Below, one piece after another: positions 11,401 to 19,469 of a stretch of DNA of 64,000 bases (the first letter of the stretch is position 1; each line of letters opens with the position of its first letter). A program made the position numbers and the translations under genes. Source of the DNA: a virus; IMG/VR virus record IMGVR_UViG_3300030116_004830, positions 23,651 through 87,650 of that record; one strand, given 5' to 3'. The notes beneath the pieces are model-generated. The model had not been told where the DNA came from. It made no database searches and was given only the letters and a program-made list of their open reading frames with translations.

Positions 11401-13063
11401 TAATAATTTTCTTAGAAGTAGAGGCCACATTGTCTTGTGCGGTAAAATCTCCTGTATCTAAAGTAATAGTATTAGAAATTGATTCTGTAGCACTATCTAT
11501 ACAATAAACATCATCATTTGCCGATGTTGCTGAACCCAATACCGCTATTCTCGTATCTCTCAATATACCATCTATTCCCCAGTTAGTTCCTTCGGTTCCA
11601 TCTAAGTCGGTAGTAAACGCATCTGCGGCCCCAGTAATAGTATCGTTAGAACCCCCATTATCGTTCAATCTAACTGCGGTATTAGAATAACTTCGATAAT
11701 TTACTGCCGCAGGATTGTCTGCCTTATACATCATATCTACTAAGGTAGCCTCCATAGTAAATGGCCCATAATCTACAATATGTGCTTCATACTCTTGGTC
11801 GGTAACAAAGGTAGAATAAGTGTAGATATGGGCTGAACCAGTCCACGATGAACTTCTAAGAATATATCTCGTAGCAGGTTCTAACCTGTCTTTTCCATTT
11901 AAGAAATAAAAGAATGGTCGAGATACATGGGTGTTAATATGATGTCTTATACTAGAATCTGTAGCCTGTAAACCATAAGCACAAGCAACTAATGTTTGAT
12001 TATCTGAATCTATCTTAGGTAGATTAGAATCTAAAGAAGAAAAGACCGCAAACTTAGTATCTTTAGGAATATCTACACCTAATGAAGGACTAAATTCTAT
12101 TCTATCTCCAAAAACATCATCCTCTAATATCTCAGTAATTTTAGCAAAATGATGTTTATTTCCATCGTCAGAATAAACTAACACCCATAAATGGTCAATG
12201 TTTTGTTTTAAGAATACTTCATCATTAGCGTAACTATCAGGGGTAGTATTATTGAATCCTCTAACAACAGTTAAATCATTAGAACTAATATTGGTGATAA
12301 GCATTTCTTCATTTTTAACAATAATAATATCGTTAATCGAAAGACCACTTGCACTAGTTACTGCAACAATAGTATCAGTAGCAGTTTCACTTCCACTTAA
12401 TGTAGTTAAATGTGAAATAAATCGCTGTCCTGTTTGGGACAAAAAATCAAACGTCTTCAATTGGTTTCCTGAAGTAACTGATAGATTCGATAAATGGTCA
12501 CTAATGGTAGTAGAATTAGGATATACTCGATTTACTGCTGAATAAGTTTGAGTGGTAAAAGATAAACCGATTGTTCCATTACCTGTTGGTGCATTTGATA
12601 GAACTAAACTAGTGCCATCTGTTACTGAACTCACTGTAGTATTATCAGGTATTATTCCACCAGTAGGTCCTACGGACATTCCTGCAACTATACCTGTCGT
12701 ATCCCCACTACTTATCGTAGTATTTCCACTGCTTACTGTAAAGGTTGTAACTACTTGATGTGATTGATTGATTCCTTTAGTTACATTAGCCATTGTAACA
12801 TTATCTGCTTTGTGTATTTCATAACTATTAATTGATTCATCAGCAGTAAACGCAGTAAAGTTAGCAAACGCTTCTCCCATCGTTCCTCTAGTAAGTAGAG
12901 GATTTAGAGGGGTTTTGTAAAGCGCCTTATCGAATATATTGTCTAGATAATTAGCCGAAGAAGAAGTTGATTTTCCACTTACTACCGTTTGAGCGCTAGT
13001 GCTTTCGACATTCCCTTTACCCATAGCAAAGACACCAGTAAAATTACCCATGCCTTTGGTCAT
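2432..13063 (-). CDS. Giant tail protein (3543 aa), probable tail tip/hub
   Basis: The reading frame is continuous for 10.6 kb with no internal stop. It is a beta-rich, Ser/Thr/Asn-rich protein with several repeated modules. One starts near residue 105 and is echoed near residue 2100 (IRIGMEVRPTG-type). Another near residue 250 has the pattern NEEM-x-VVRG-x-NTT and also occurs in the 826-aa neighbour. The last roughly 350 residues contain VSQDDVDNRAKGLLKAHSEG and FVKAGDIVTLDFPSEG. That pattern is like hub or tip proteins, in which a beta-barrel returns the tail-tube fold. It follows tape measure and tail genes, so it probably builds the tail tip. The exact family was not recognised. Confidence 0.6.
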   Translation of the reverse strand: MTKGMGNFTGVFAMGKGNVESTSAQTVVSGKSTSSSANYLDNIFDKALYKTPLNPLLTRGTMGEAFANFTAFTADESINSYEIHKADNVTMANVTKGINQSHQVVTTFTVSSGNTTISSGDTTGIVAGMSVGPTGGIIPDNTTVSSVTDGTSLVLSNAPTGNGTIGLSFTTQTYSAVNRVYPNSTTISDHLSNLSVTSGNQLKTFDFLSQTGQRFISHLTTLSGSETATDTIVAVTSASGLSINDIIIVKNEEMLITNISSNDLTVVRGFNNTTPDSYANDEVFLKQNIDHLWVLVYSDDGNKHHFAKITEILEDDVFGDRIEFSPSLGVDIPKDTKFAVFSSLDSNLPKIDSDNQTLVACAYGLQATDSSIRHHINTHVSRPFFYFLNGKDRLEPATRYILRSSSWTGSAHIYTYSTFVTDQEYEAHIVDYGPFTMEATLVDMMYKADNPAAVNYRSYSNTAVRLNDNGGSNDTITGAADAFTTDLDGTEGTNWGIDGILRDTRIAVLGSATSANDDVYCIDSATESISNTITLDTGDFTAQDNVASTSKKIITLASSVDLDHNKIYSLVDSNNEFKDSFRMANRTTDDALYSTTTGYSRYMHYCDSPLTNTIIPNAMEMIEYESVTSTGGYVDIVFADTQKILAKKIKEGDSILINHIIESETVGKERTFPIADVEYSVPITGVDTIQANNLGNQKDMKFLLSSVIPNSSTSTGSRYDPLNDTITTNIDGTLYHFNIDKIDNKASGTNNGTTQAMGVRSWRKATDTEYVLTSVTAMTTVPSFSAKAFRRKYSFLADNLLTNIPIDSKITNYILSGNHSVADNNWNRNVRDYETLIETLNPTNDSITGAGANTRPTLNVGEIELEKASHSRNNDIHLVLKGGPVTGHRIKVEYGDKHNSFLKLQTHLKDERFLENFNRTDVTPYLDKISNVSLYGYSINSGLDGGGSAYRYDLNRSDSSTNFYARGVLSYLDYFSGTIDIERTVFKGTVESVEQVIEDGMFKLKIRGRNTVSDLLGPIVNKDFKFTEDIVYSTVGPVERMAAFGQVELTTHNHTTHGTTFTDDGTYPVGTTEIQVNQISSSTTTQGTTLTIQQGDLIYTTQGVFLGRVHKITDVDSDGDFTPAVILFEEGIPTRLKDGETLMGSFYQTPSEIFPNSQDLADTSTANIYRQYIKGNTVSLAKSLSANPFNSTRVNSLLGTKDKGIIFTGGKSLTLTDDYAPFKDGTDLVGTSSSSHPLAKGYSINSPDGVDYDYPFYCNLADEITNKYGINYVNFHTVNSLTEYDVINLSSNERETIIEMAPICPAVFARIDDNPIDSRDKYLLQVGAFTSSEINGYNGVFQIAQASWMEELKQGDYIFDENGELFGKIIDISLGSSDGILNDRVAFTLDRPLFKTITATEKIMKYYGDASPAQYFSGTGIHFSNYASATTFASTEFNAAVIKSSDATAQAFLQSLEAGMRIKIEGLVSHSMYDNLGVFSIGHVFEDDTEVILFTRKHPSGKIPASGLGSFSNDSSGQTVRITVLTDYFTQGLYFLNTQGLSQGGVLTLTNPILSSPNEADGNCKPIKWASGLFHYVTDGSVAESSAGAYQPHSTALTIMSDLIDRYGNTKWRYFGLQKGKYLSYVSRRLKDGKPKTTYSFEKGRVNGYATAYRISDAKYGKNKLMKFPYGYHNNDFAWGITRMAYDSASDTLLEPYTNDSVELTNGIRKPNFFLEYLSPESRDFRPVMGSNFADFDKHGTAIVTPDHTQYRVGIYPRYMARLHDNHRGGDWQEDLDAPENSTVPHTVLKYRKWKALASDSDDFDYDITYAGGSAASYIEPNAGSSDTITESLGSQWVKIGGQNDKNNNRTFKLSALSADVAGKFTMDTTKPPFTKIGTAGVGFVGGSAKTTTGYEEITVLHPPWIGPKFDGITRAKDHWELPDPKALRWFIFSSADMYPDSMSRKHHIGYSGVVNYDSSSETAISRSFSDYSLLLKSKSSFSNSNTPHAHYEGTLQDEEETDDNYTTIPISSASIAPSEMKRFGLMRLIDCTYDWHFNLIDPERLPSDITKMTTPNFEYSRYQALKRLPLRTTGSDANFLSAFYGDGDTIINLDNNPSALLQTGDQIFTCTGHYLGKVKRTADAVTDNTCDITNGSASITCDASANVRIGMEVRPTGTISGFPDNASVVSITTGTEGTDVTEFVISANFTGSSANNVNLTFEHHIELEGASRKIIKSDGSAGLYHGYLYVVSDGTSTLAEQDYWDSFFRFRTKGKGGKNTFTAPTEKAETHMLQQMWNASYHEAASQDTTYDLIPHTRHPVNGVLPYLFYQIPYGVVEEGSNHTSHGPNRPSNGPIGLAIHNAAYEKTDAGPDDTNIDANISEPSSDDPSPKFLRSFTRNFIQAMGPHAIIDPVSNATDPTGGDTTYAFNLPSSSQIAYNPIIALPPAFRTFYATSASKISTGLTINSMQDKRYLVNRSMTPANSGVVVNESNFSSENQFTITVDDGSGGSSDAVSKFPVNSVVYDPSNNPVGKVKAVTATQITLFSRNAVALNNNDELHYNVDNTIDTEYSHPSNVLEFIQHGGNPYAGCSVISLAGYTVEDSLPTNLPVGARTLIRNLQQGITKNFGHSRPRLSAPATSDANKSEAIYGDGAGNIDTASYFNEKSNEFNFLTTLGNWKSGFANFNSDLTQNANQFSYVGQGTGYIANGVFGVFHPELFLGGICKSTLNTTGGDIDANERQEGVFTFRSINQQSRDNVSNTNKDLGVLRILSSPSPNDSSSDRNFNHNDKNSWLNFVDLTGMYLVANFGTEEGKKTSRRNFAPFSGELTVNTYGSVLADEAYDIPAAYISPLFGTDGERSTKIRVIEEDFFLSNCAYSNSNGVVTYTGDEDIRQLLRAGMLVKGHGIASFVINSVDSASQFTLSNTPTAATQSNTLGFRGSGGGSTGLDDCMVDPDHIIYVHEHRRNATGKEVAHELLIDNIPHNKSGEVQFFNNYRVMRPAETCLWPNSPNEISIGKLSGSTTKMPQSDSMYGYVPSLTNINSSNNFTGPDEEQILSNYDGTIGDNEPPMSMYLAVDMDARHSKFKEIGTVAVNDKSSTVTSSSLFTSSVIQEGDVIRLLHGNYFVKSIESTSSLTIAGQYRGTNHSGTGYVYNNTYTVLRNYSHLFNPSGNRNTFKNGEAYNMLLTDGVNKQKISMGVNTNYYDETPLCKLSIGKIEQPLLGLVSFGEIFTIKSNVPVNIEDVTSARIGSTLVIGEEVENIVNNVLSDEGISYDISDNREYPYYISPNFQGVDLFNATNFAAKYKEKEIRVDEKGVSLIKQSNDLDFRDVTLSYENNDLKIISVTRNKSTFDLYNEIIVYGNGIKSIKRNRKSIDKFGKKTLEEVNMELVSQDDVDNRAKGLLKAHSEGDDRFTVRMSITGIEFVKAGDIVTLDFPSEGVPKDTYKVYEIRRELKGLIELEVGTYRKDLANRFAELSMLNKSNSASIRGSQFTSTTAPLDFFDSVKLKELSLVIRRIGLADTNAFTLGFQTLTSRKLDFGTTMGPQETVTEIIREEDLT

Positions 13064-15540
13064 GATTCATCCCCCTCAAATCTAAAGTAAACTAGAGTAT
13101 TTCTAAAGTTAGGAACAAGAGTATCAATACTATTGAATCTATCTTTGTATCCTCTTGTAATAGCAAATTCGTGCATTTCTCCCATGAACTGTGAACCTCT
13201 TCTAATCTCTAAACTGTCGTTACCGTTAGAGCCTAAGAAGCAATCGGTAGCGTTTAATTCAAATTCAGAAAAGTTTACTGTTGTCCTAATTGTAACATCT
13301 GTTAAAGTGCCGCTAGTATGAGGTCCACTAGCAATACTATTTATGCAATTGATAGAAAAAGTGTTATCTGTTATCACTGTAACTTTCCAAACTCCATCTA
13401 AATTAGTAACTCCTGTTCCTTCTAATTTAATCCAATCGTTTGTAGCCAATCCATGATTATCTTGAGTAGTAACTGTAGCAGTTGCGGATGAACCTGTAAT
13501 TGAAGCAAATCTAATTTTACCCTCACTAAATATTTCAGTATCTAATTCTTTACCATCTAAAAATAAACTAATACGATTAGCATTATTATCATAAGCCATA
13601 GCAAGATGAAACGGTCTTAAAACATAGGAGGCTTCTTTCCATGTATCCCCCAATAGATGTGCGCCGTATTCATCTGAATCAGCCAAACTATTACCACTAC
13701 CATCTACTATCTTTAGACCATTAGTAAATCCAGTATCAGGTAATGAACAGTATAATGTTCTAGAAAACATTTCTTCTTCATTTGAGGAAATTAAATAGTT
13801 AGCATTAGTAGCCCCAGTTAAGCCGTATGAATCTAAAGAAGTAGTTACTGGGTTATTACCTCTAACTACTGTTATCTTATTTTTTTCTATACTTCTTATT
13901 TCCATAGGTTCCGAATCATTCCAAAGAACCCCGCCTATACTTAATTTACTAGCATCATCAACATGAATAATAGTTTCAGTGGTCGTTCTTATTGGTTTAG
14001 TTAGTTTACATTTAGCCATAGAAACCACATCGCTTCTATTGGAAGAACTATTTACACCAATATTAGCAATATATCCTAGATATGTAGGTTGTTTTCCATG
14101 TTCCAAAGAAGCAGAATATACTCCCGTAGAACTAGATTGAGCATATAAATTACATCCTTTCCAAATATGCGGAGACATATCTAGATTACCAGTATCAATA
14201 CTTGTTGAATCATATTGGTAATATGCCCCTGCACCATCGTTAAATGATAATTGATAATGTCTTGTTTGAAAATGAATCGCTACAGTATCAGTAGCGGCGG
14301 CTACAGTTTCAGCAGTGAATAGATTAACACCTGAAGTAAACGGCTCTAATTCTATTACTGTAGTGCTAATTTTTTCTTTGACTTTGTAATGACCGTCATT
14401 CTTTGTTGAGCCAATTACTTTGATGTAATCTCCTGTGTTTAATCCTGCGGCAAAGGTAGTGTTTTGTAAAGTGATTTTATTTCCATCTGTAAGTGAACCA
14501 TCATACTCTCCAAATAGAACAAATGTTACCGCACTAGATATTGTTACCGCATTATGATAAAATCTTTCAGCGTATATCTGATTAGAACTTGTATTGATTT
14601 TCTTATGGTATCTAACTACATCTTCTATTCCAAAGTAAACAGGTCTACCAAATACCTCATCAACCGATTCTGTTTGTTCTACTGTCTTACCAAAATATTC
14701 TTCATTAGCAGTAATAACAGGAACAGCGCTTTGGACGGTAACTGTTCTAATATGACCATGCCTATCTTTACCTTTAATTACACAACCTAACTTATATTCA
14801 GCAGGTTGATTCATTGTAGTTCTAGTCATATTCTTTAGATAGAACTGGCATGTTTCATTATGAAATATCGTCATTTTATGATTGATACGATTATCGCCAT
14901 AAACCTCAGCATCAACGGCGTGAGTAGTAGCAGTAGTTCCATTTTGCGCTCTAGCAACTACAATGGTTTTAGACGTTGATATACTTACAACTTCCATTTG
15001 TTCATTACCTATTCTAATATTGGTTCCGCCCACTATGTTGTCGATATTAGATAATGTTAAAGTCGTAGCAGAATCATTTACTGCAACGGCTAAATAAGCA
15101 ACAAGTTCATGAGAAAAGTATGCTGATGTTCTAGAACTGTTACCAGTTCCTAATTGCCCTCTAGGAGAATAAAACTTATTCAATGGTAATTCTAAAGATG
15201 CGCTATTATACTTTGTAGCAAGAGTAGGTGTTCCTCCTCCTGAGATGTAATCAGCAATTAGACGATGACCAAATCCGTTTACGTCATAAGGAGTTATGAT
15301 TCCTTCTATTGTAAACGAATCAGCCAATGACCATAGACCATATTTTGCATCGTCATCATCAGCAGTTTCATCAATTTCAATACCCGCATTATTTTGAGCA
15401 TCGCCCATTGCACTTTCAACATAAGTAACATCAGGTCCTTTAGGAATATGCTTACTATAATCTAAATGAACATAGCCATCTCCCATAATAGGAAAGACCA
15501 ACGCCTTTTTATTACCAGCATATATTCTATAGTTAGACAT
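13060..15540 (-). CDS. Tail protein with concanavalin/LamG-like domain
   Basis: The ATG at 15540 (MSNYRIYAGNKK) is preferred over an earlier non-ATG start at 15558 because it falls just after the upstream stop. The product is about 826 aa. Two modules of the type G-N-E-x-M-E-V...VVARAQNGTT and EPMEIRSIEKN...VVRGNN match a module in the giant tail protein. Towards the C-terminus, ISLFLDGKELD and MGEMHEFAITRG fit a LamG/concanavalin-like jelly roll, often carbohydrate-binding. It overlaps the giant gene by four bases. It is probably a tail or tip protein that touches the host surface. Confidence 0.55.
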   Translation of the reverse strand: MSNYRIYAGNKKALVFPIMGDGYVHLDYSKHIPKGPDVTYVESAMGDAQNNAGIEIDETADDDDAKYGLWSLADSFTIEGIITPYDVNGFGHRLIADYISGGGTPTLATKYNSASLELPLNKFYSPRGQLGTGNSSRTSAYFSHELVAYLAVAVNDSATTLTLSNIDNIVGGTNIRIGNEQMEVVSISTSKTIVVARAQNGTTATTHAVDAEVYGDNRINHKMTIFHNETCQFYLKNMTRTTMNQPAEYKLGCVIKGKDRHGHIRTVTVQSAVPVITANEEYFGKTVEQTESVDEVFGRPVYFGIEDVVRYHKKINTSSNQIYAERFYHNAVTISSAVTFVLFGEYDGSLTDGNKITLQNTTFAAGLNTGDYIKVIGSTKNDGHYKVKEKISTTVIELEPFTSGVNLFTAETVAAATDTVAIHFQTRHYQLSFNDGAGAYYQYDSTSIDTGNLDMSPHIWKGCNLYAQSSSTGVYSASLEHGKQPTYLGYIANIGVNSSSNRSDVVSMAKCKLTKPIRTTTETIIHVDDASKLSIGGVLWNDSEPMEIRSIEKNKITVVRGNNPVTTSLDSYGLTGATNANYLISSNEEEMFSRTLYCSLPDTGFTNGLKIVDGSGNSLADSDEYGAHLLGDTWKEASYVLRPFHLAMAYDNNANRISLFLDGKELDTEIFSEGKIRFASITGSSATATVTTQDNHGLATNDWIKLEGTGVTNLDGVWKVTVITDNTFSINCINSIASGPHTSGTLTDVTIRTTVNFSEFELNATDCFLGSNGNDSLEIRRGSQFMGEMHEFAITRGYKDRFNSIDTLVPNFRNTLVYFRFEGDES

Positions 15541-15544
15541 AATA

Positions 15545-16339
15545 TCACAAACTTGCAAAGGCTATTTCAAACTGTAAATTAAATTCAACAAATGGTTGGC
15601 CTCCTACAAGTGTAGTATCGAAGGACCTAACGAATCCAGCAACTCCTTCTGTAATATTTACAGCAGTGTTAATCGGTTTAGGAAAACTAGAAATTGGTAA
15701 ACTAAACTTAGCATCTAATTCTGATGCACCCTTATCTCTAACTCCATAATTGAAGGGAACTAAGGGAGCATCTTCTACTGAGGTTTGAGAGCCAACAGTA
15801 ATGGCTTCTCCTGAAGCGGTTTCATCATGGTAAGTCCAATTAGGACCTACTCTAGAAGGAATTAGAATATTTAATTTGTTTAGATTCTGATTAGGTTGCA
15901 TGAATGATGAATCAACATAAGAGTGTATTAGTTGGGCTACTTCTTGTGCGGTCATAAAAACAGTGCATCTCTTTCCATCAGCATCCGTGTATGTATTTGA
16001 GGAATCTGTAGGGTCTACTTCACTTTCAGGCAAATCGTTTGCAGAAAATTGTTTTGTGATATTCTGTTCAGTAATAATTCCGCTAAGTTGAATTGACTTT
16101 GTGGCCATACCCAAATCAAGTCCTAGAGAAACAGATTCACCAGTAGCGATACCAATAGCAGGTGTAGGAAAAGACATGATGTTTTTAGCAGTGGATATAC
16201 TTACATTGTCGCATTTAAGAGCAATACGATTTGAAGAAAATGAATCCATTGTAGAGGTATCAGGAGAATCGCTAAACGAACTTCTAGAACTTAAATCAAG
16301 AAAGACGTAATGGACATTATCGGGCGACTCAGTTGGCAT
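15545..16339 (-). CDS. Tail protein downstream of tape measure
   Basis: This 264-aa protein ends just before the LamG-like tail gene and starts three bases after the tape measure stop. The gene after the tape measure usually encodes the distal tail protein, and its beta-rich composition (SVSLGLDLGMATKSIQLSG) fits. No domain was recognised with confidence, so the distal-tail assignment rests on order alone. Confidence 0.45.
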   Translation of the reverse strand: MPTESPDNVHYVFLDLSSRSSFSDSPDTSTMDSFSSNRIALKCDNVSISTAKNIMSFPTPAIGIATGESVSLGLDLGMATKSIQLSGIITEQNITKQFSANDLPESEVDPTDSSNTYTDADGKRCTVFMTAQEVAQLIHSYVDSSFMQPNQNLNKLNILIPSRVGPNWTYHDETASGEAITVGSQTSVEDAPLVPFNYGVRDKGASELDAKFSLPISSFPKPINTAVNITEGVAGFVRSFDTTLVGGQPFVEFNLQFEIAFASL

Positions 16340-16341
16340 AT

Positions 16342-18585
16342 CTAGAACCTCACATTAGTAGACGAAGAGGTAGTTCTATTTATTTCGGTGCTAACCATTC
16401 TACCTATCTTCTTTGCAATATCTCTTAACTCACTATCAGACGCACCTAATCTTCCATTGACGTTAACACTGATATTATTTGTAACGCTCCCTCCCATCAT
16501 TGACTTAGTGGTATCGTTTGAATGAATTCTTGTTCCTCTTGGAAGATTAATTAATTCGGGACCTCTTTCACCAACCATCGACATTCCTCCTTTACTAATC
16601 CCTCCCATATGGAAAGGATTGAAAGCATCCTTTAATTTTGCAAATTCTCCTGTAATAAAATTAATAATCTTATCAATGAATTCTCCTCCCTTAGTTAATA
16701 ACATTGGAAAGAAATCATTCTGAACATATTTAGCAAATGATGATATTGCTCCTGCCACTGTGTCCGTCCAAAACTTCACTGAAAGTATTTTTTTAACTCC
16801 TGCTATTACACCCATTATAACAGTAACATATGTTTTAATTACAAACGCAACATACGCAATCGCTAATCTAATTACTAATTTTACTGCTCCTTTAAGGACG
16901 CTCCATAATATCTTGTATAATCCTTTATACAAACCTAATATTCCTTGGAAAAGTTTAGTGAATCTTTCCTTTAGTGTTCCTCCACCAAAGAATGCTTCAA
17001 AGATTAGAATGGCCCCACCAAACATATCTTTAATTCCATCAAATACTCCTCTTAGAGCATCCATCAAAGTTTCCATTACTTGCGCTTTTTCAAATATCTT
17101 TTTGATAACAACAAAGGCGAGTAATGCTCCTACTAAGAACATGATAAAATACATTGAATAGAGCATAGCCATCTTCATTACTTTACCTATAATTGAAAAA
17201 ATAGGAGTAATCTTTTTCATTAAAACTGCTCTAGCGCCGCCCTGTTTTTTAACATACGCCTGTCCTTCTGAAATTTTCTTTCTTAATCCCTCAAAGCGTT
17301 TACCTTCAGGCCCTTTCTTGCTATCTTCCTTAAGAAATTTGAATCCTTTTGAAATATTCTCAAATCCTAAACCAAAGGTCATGAATCTCTCAGTGCCTTT
17401 TCCTATGAATTTTAAAACTTTAATTCTCATTTCATGATGTTTCTTTGCGTCATCGGCTCTTTGTTGTAATGCGGCCCTTAGTTGGCCCATACTGCCTTCA
17501 TCTATTCCCTTATCACCCAATCTTCTTACACGACTACTTGCTATCCTCTGCCCTCGTTCCGCTTTCTGTCGTTTCTCAATTAATTTAGCCATAGGACCTG
17601 TTATCGCTTTACCCGTTTTAGAATCTATTCCTTTCTTAAGTTCATCTTCCGAATAAGTTGTAGTTAATTTACCCATTTCTTCCTTTATCTTTTCTAATTT
17701 CTTATCGGCTTTTATTTTCTTTTGAATTGCCGTTTCATATCTTGTTAGGTCTTCATTGGTAAACTTTGTTTTTCTTAAGAAACTCTTATTTCTTAATCTC
17801 TCTTCTCTTTCTAAGGCTTTCTGTAAGGCTTTACCCTCGGCTTTTAGATTGTCTTTTAATTGTTCATGGGTGGCTTCATATGCGTTTAATGTCCTTGCTA
17901 ATGCTAATTGTTTTGCCTTTTCTATTTTCTTAAGAGCCTGTTCCTCGGTATCTCTAGCATCTTCCGTTGCCGCCTTTAGAGCCTCAAAGGTATTTTTGTA
18001 TTCTAAATTAGATTCAATTAATTTTTTGTGGTTATTTGCCTCTCCCATTAATTTTAATTGTTTTTCTACCTGTTCTATATTGTTAGTCAATTCGCCCATA
18101 GCAAGTGCTTGCTCATTAGCGGCCTTAGTTGCTTCTTCGGTTCTACTCTGAAAACCATCCATAACTTGTCCTACGGCTCTAACATAATTTTGCAATTTCC
18201 ATAAAGGACTACCTGATAATATGCGACTAAACATAGTCCATTTTTTACCATAACCATCTACGTTATTAGCGGCCTTAGCAAACTTTCTAGTGAAACTTTC
18301 TGTTGTTGCATTAACTGTTTCTTGGGCCTTTACCAAAGAATATAACTCCGCAGTAGATTTTTTGGTTTCTTCAGTGCCATCACTTACTGCTTCGTTGTTA
18401 GCCCTTTGTGCAACTACTCCCTTCTCTAAAGCCTGTAACATTTTTTTGTTGTTATTGATTAAATGTCCCATTGCTTTATGAGTTTTCATTGTGCTTTTAG
18501 TCATAGATTCTAACATCTTTACGACTGGCTCAATATTTTTAGCAAGAGGGGCTAACTGCGAATTTATATCAGCCAATGAACTCAT
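16342..18585 (-). CDS. Tape measure protein
   Basis: The 747-aa protein has a long charged coiled-coil N-terminal half and a hydrophobic middle (for example MYFIMFLVGALLAFVVI and LAIAYVAFVIKTYVTVIMGV). Near the C-terminus is GERGPELINLPRGTRI, a motif widespread in phage tape measure proteins. It sets tail length inside the tube and often leaves with the DNA. It starts at 18585 behind GGTGATTAA and directly follows the frameshifted chaperone genes, the classical order in long-tailed phages. The protein is short for the family, so the tail may be of moderate length. Confidence 0.88.
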   Translation of the reverse strand: MSSLADINSQLAPLAKNIEPVVKMLESMTKSTMKTHKAMGHLINNNKKMLQALEKGVVAQRANNEAVSDGTEETKKSTAELYSLVKAQETVNATTESFTRKFAKAANNVDGYGKKWTMFSRILSGSPLWKLQNYVRAVGQVMDGFQSRTEEATKAANEQALAMGELTNNIEQVEKQLKLMGEANNHKKLIESNLEYKNTFEALKAATEDARDTEEQALKKIEKAKQLALARTLNAYEATHEQLKDNLKAEGKALQKALEREERLRNKSFLRKTKFTNEDLTRYETAIQKKIKADKKLEKIKEEMGKLTTTYSEDELKKGIDSKTGKAITGPMAKLIEKRQKAERGQRIASSRVRRLGDKGIDEGSMGQLRAALQQRADDAKKHHEMRIKVLKFIGKGTERFMTFGLGFENISKGFKFLKEDSKKGPEGKRFEGLRKKISEGQAYVKKQGGARAVLMKKITPIFSIIGKVMKMAMLYSMYFIMFLVGALLAFVVIKKIFEKAQVMETLMDALRGVFDGIKDMFGGAILIFEAFFGGGTLKERFTKLFQGILGLYKGLYKILWSVLKGAVKLVIRLAIAYVAFVIKTYVTVIMGVIAGVKKILSVKFWTDTVAGAISSFAKYVQNDFFPMLLTKGGEFIDKIINFITGEFAKLKDAFNPFHMGGISKGGMSMVGERGPELINLPRGTRIHSNDTTKSMMGGSVTNNISVNVNGRLGASDSELRDIAKKIGRMVSTEINRTTSSSTNVRF

Positions 18586-18589
18586 TTAA

Positions 18590-18811
18590 TCACCTCTTAG
18601 CCTTCTTCATTTCCTTATCTATCTCTTCGGCCTTGTATGTCTCCACTTCTGCATGAACCATTAACATATCTCTAACCAGCGATGCTGGCATTTGATATAC
18701 ATCCAATGGGCTTATCCCTAATGCCTTAGAAAGGCTATAAACGGTAATTAGAGATACCATTTGAGGGTCGGATTTTCTTCCCCTTACTGCATCTCTGATT
18801 CTTCGTTTTTT
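18590..18811 (-). CDS. Tail assembly chaperone, frameshift extension (gpT-like)
   Basis: This segment is open in the -1 frame relative to the upstream chaperone and has no ribosome binding site of its own. Read after the slippery heptamer at 18805-18811 it continues through QMVSLITVYSLSKALGISP to a TGA at 18590, two bases before the tape measure gene region. The full fusion from 19194 would be 201 aa. The lambda G/GT arrangement, where a minor frameshift product recruits the tape measure, is the known parallel. The slippery site and open frame are seen directly; expression is inferred. Confidence 0.75.
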   Translation of the reverse strand, partial: KKRRIRDAVRGRKSDPQMVSLITVYSLSKALGISPLDVYQMPASLVRDMLMVHAEVETYKAEEIDKEMKKAKR

Positions 18812-19194
18812 GTATCATCCCCTGTTAGTTCTTGAAGGGGATTAGGTAGAATGTCTTTTAACTGAGAACCAAGGTAAGGACTCAATCTAATCAAGTCCAT
18901 CTTACCTAATGAAGGCTCTGTCTTTTCTACAAAGTTATCAATCATATAATGATATAGATTATTCAAATCAATATCCATATCGCCTGTTTTTGGATTAACT
19001 TTCATGACGGAAGCCATTGCCGCTTCTACTTGTAGCCATGTTGGTTCTTTAATCCATATTTTCAGGTATTCTTCGCTATTCTCAGCAATTCTGAGATAGT
19101 ATTCTTTCGGTTGTGTTGCCGCAAAAAGCAACGCTTTATCACTAACTATTTTCTTATTTTCTTCTAACATTTTATCCACCTTTCTTACCAACAA
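18784..19194 (-). CDS. Tail assembly chaperone (gpG-like)
   Basis: The 136-aa product (MLVRKVDKMLEENKKIV...) has the length expected of gpG-like chaperones and lies between tail tube and tape measure genes. It contains EPTWLQVEAAMASVM and KTGDMDIDLNNLYHYMIDNF, similar to helical tail chaperones. Its 3' end carries A-AAA-AAC in the correct phase for -1 slippage. Chaperones of this type hold the tape measure protein until the tube polymerises and are not found in virions. Confidence 0.7.
   Translation of the reverse strand: MLVRKVDKMLEENKKIVSDKALLFAATQPKEYYLRIAENSEEYLKIWIKEPTWLQVEAAMASVMKVNPKTGDMDIDLNNLYHYMIDNFVEKTEPSLGKMDLIRLSPYLGSQLKDILPNPLQELTGDDTKNEESEMQ
18805..18811 (-). other. -1 programmed frameshift slippery heptamer
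   Basis: On the minus strand the sequence is A AAA AAC, with AAA and AAC as zero-frame codons. The -1 frame stays open from here to 18590. This is a canonical X-XXY-YYZ heptamer, ten codons before the zero-frame stop. Confidence 0.8.
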
Positions 19195-19224
19195 ACATAC
19201 AAACGGTGTTGGTGGAATCTAATA

Positions 19225-19464
19225 TCACTCGGAAGTTTCTGAACTCTCTTTTTCCTCCGATGATTCTTGGGCTTCAATCTCCGCCTTTCTTTGTTCTTTA
19301 GCGGCCTGTCTTTCAGCCTCTTCTGCCTTGGCTTTTTCTTCTTCTGCTTTAGCCTGTGCTTTAGCCGCTTTTTCCTGAGCCTTTTTCTCGGCTCTTGTTT
19401 TCTTAGCCTCTTCTTCTTCGGCTAATCTTTGAGCATACAATCTCTTTTTCTCATATTTATCCAT
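19225..19464 (-). CDS. Charged coiled-coil tail-region protein
   Basis: The protein is about 79 aa from the ATG at 19464 (MDKYEKKRLYAQRLAEEEEA). It is almost entirely Lys, Glu and Ala heptad-like repeats with an acidic Ser-rich tail. It sits between tail tube and chaperone genes. It may be a small assembly factor; no family was recognised. Confidence 0.5.
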   Translation of the reverse strand: MDKYEKKRLYAQRLAEEEEAKKTRAEKKAQEKAAKAQAKAEEEKAKAEEAERQAAKEQRKAEIEAQESSEEKESSETSE

Positions 19465-19469
19465 TCTAA

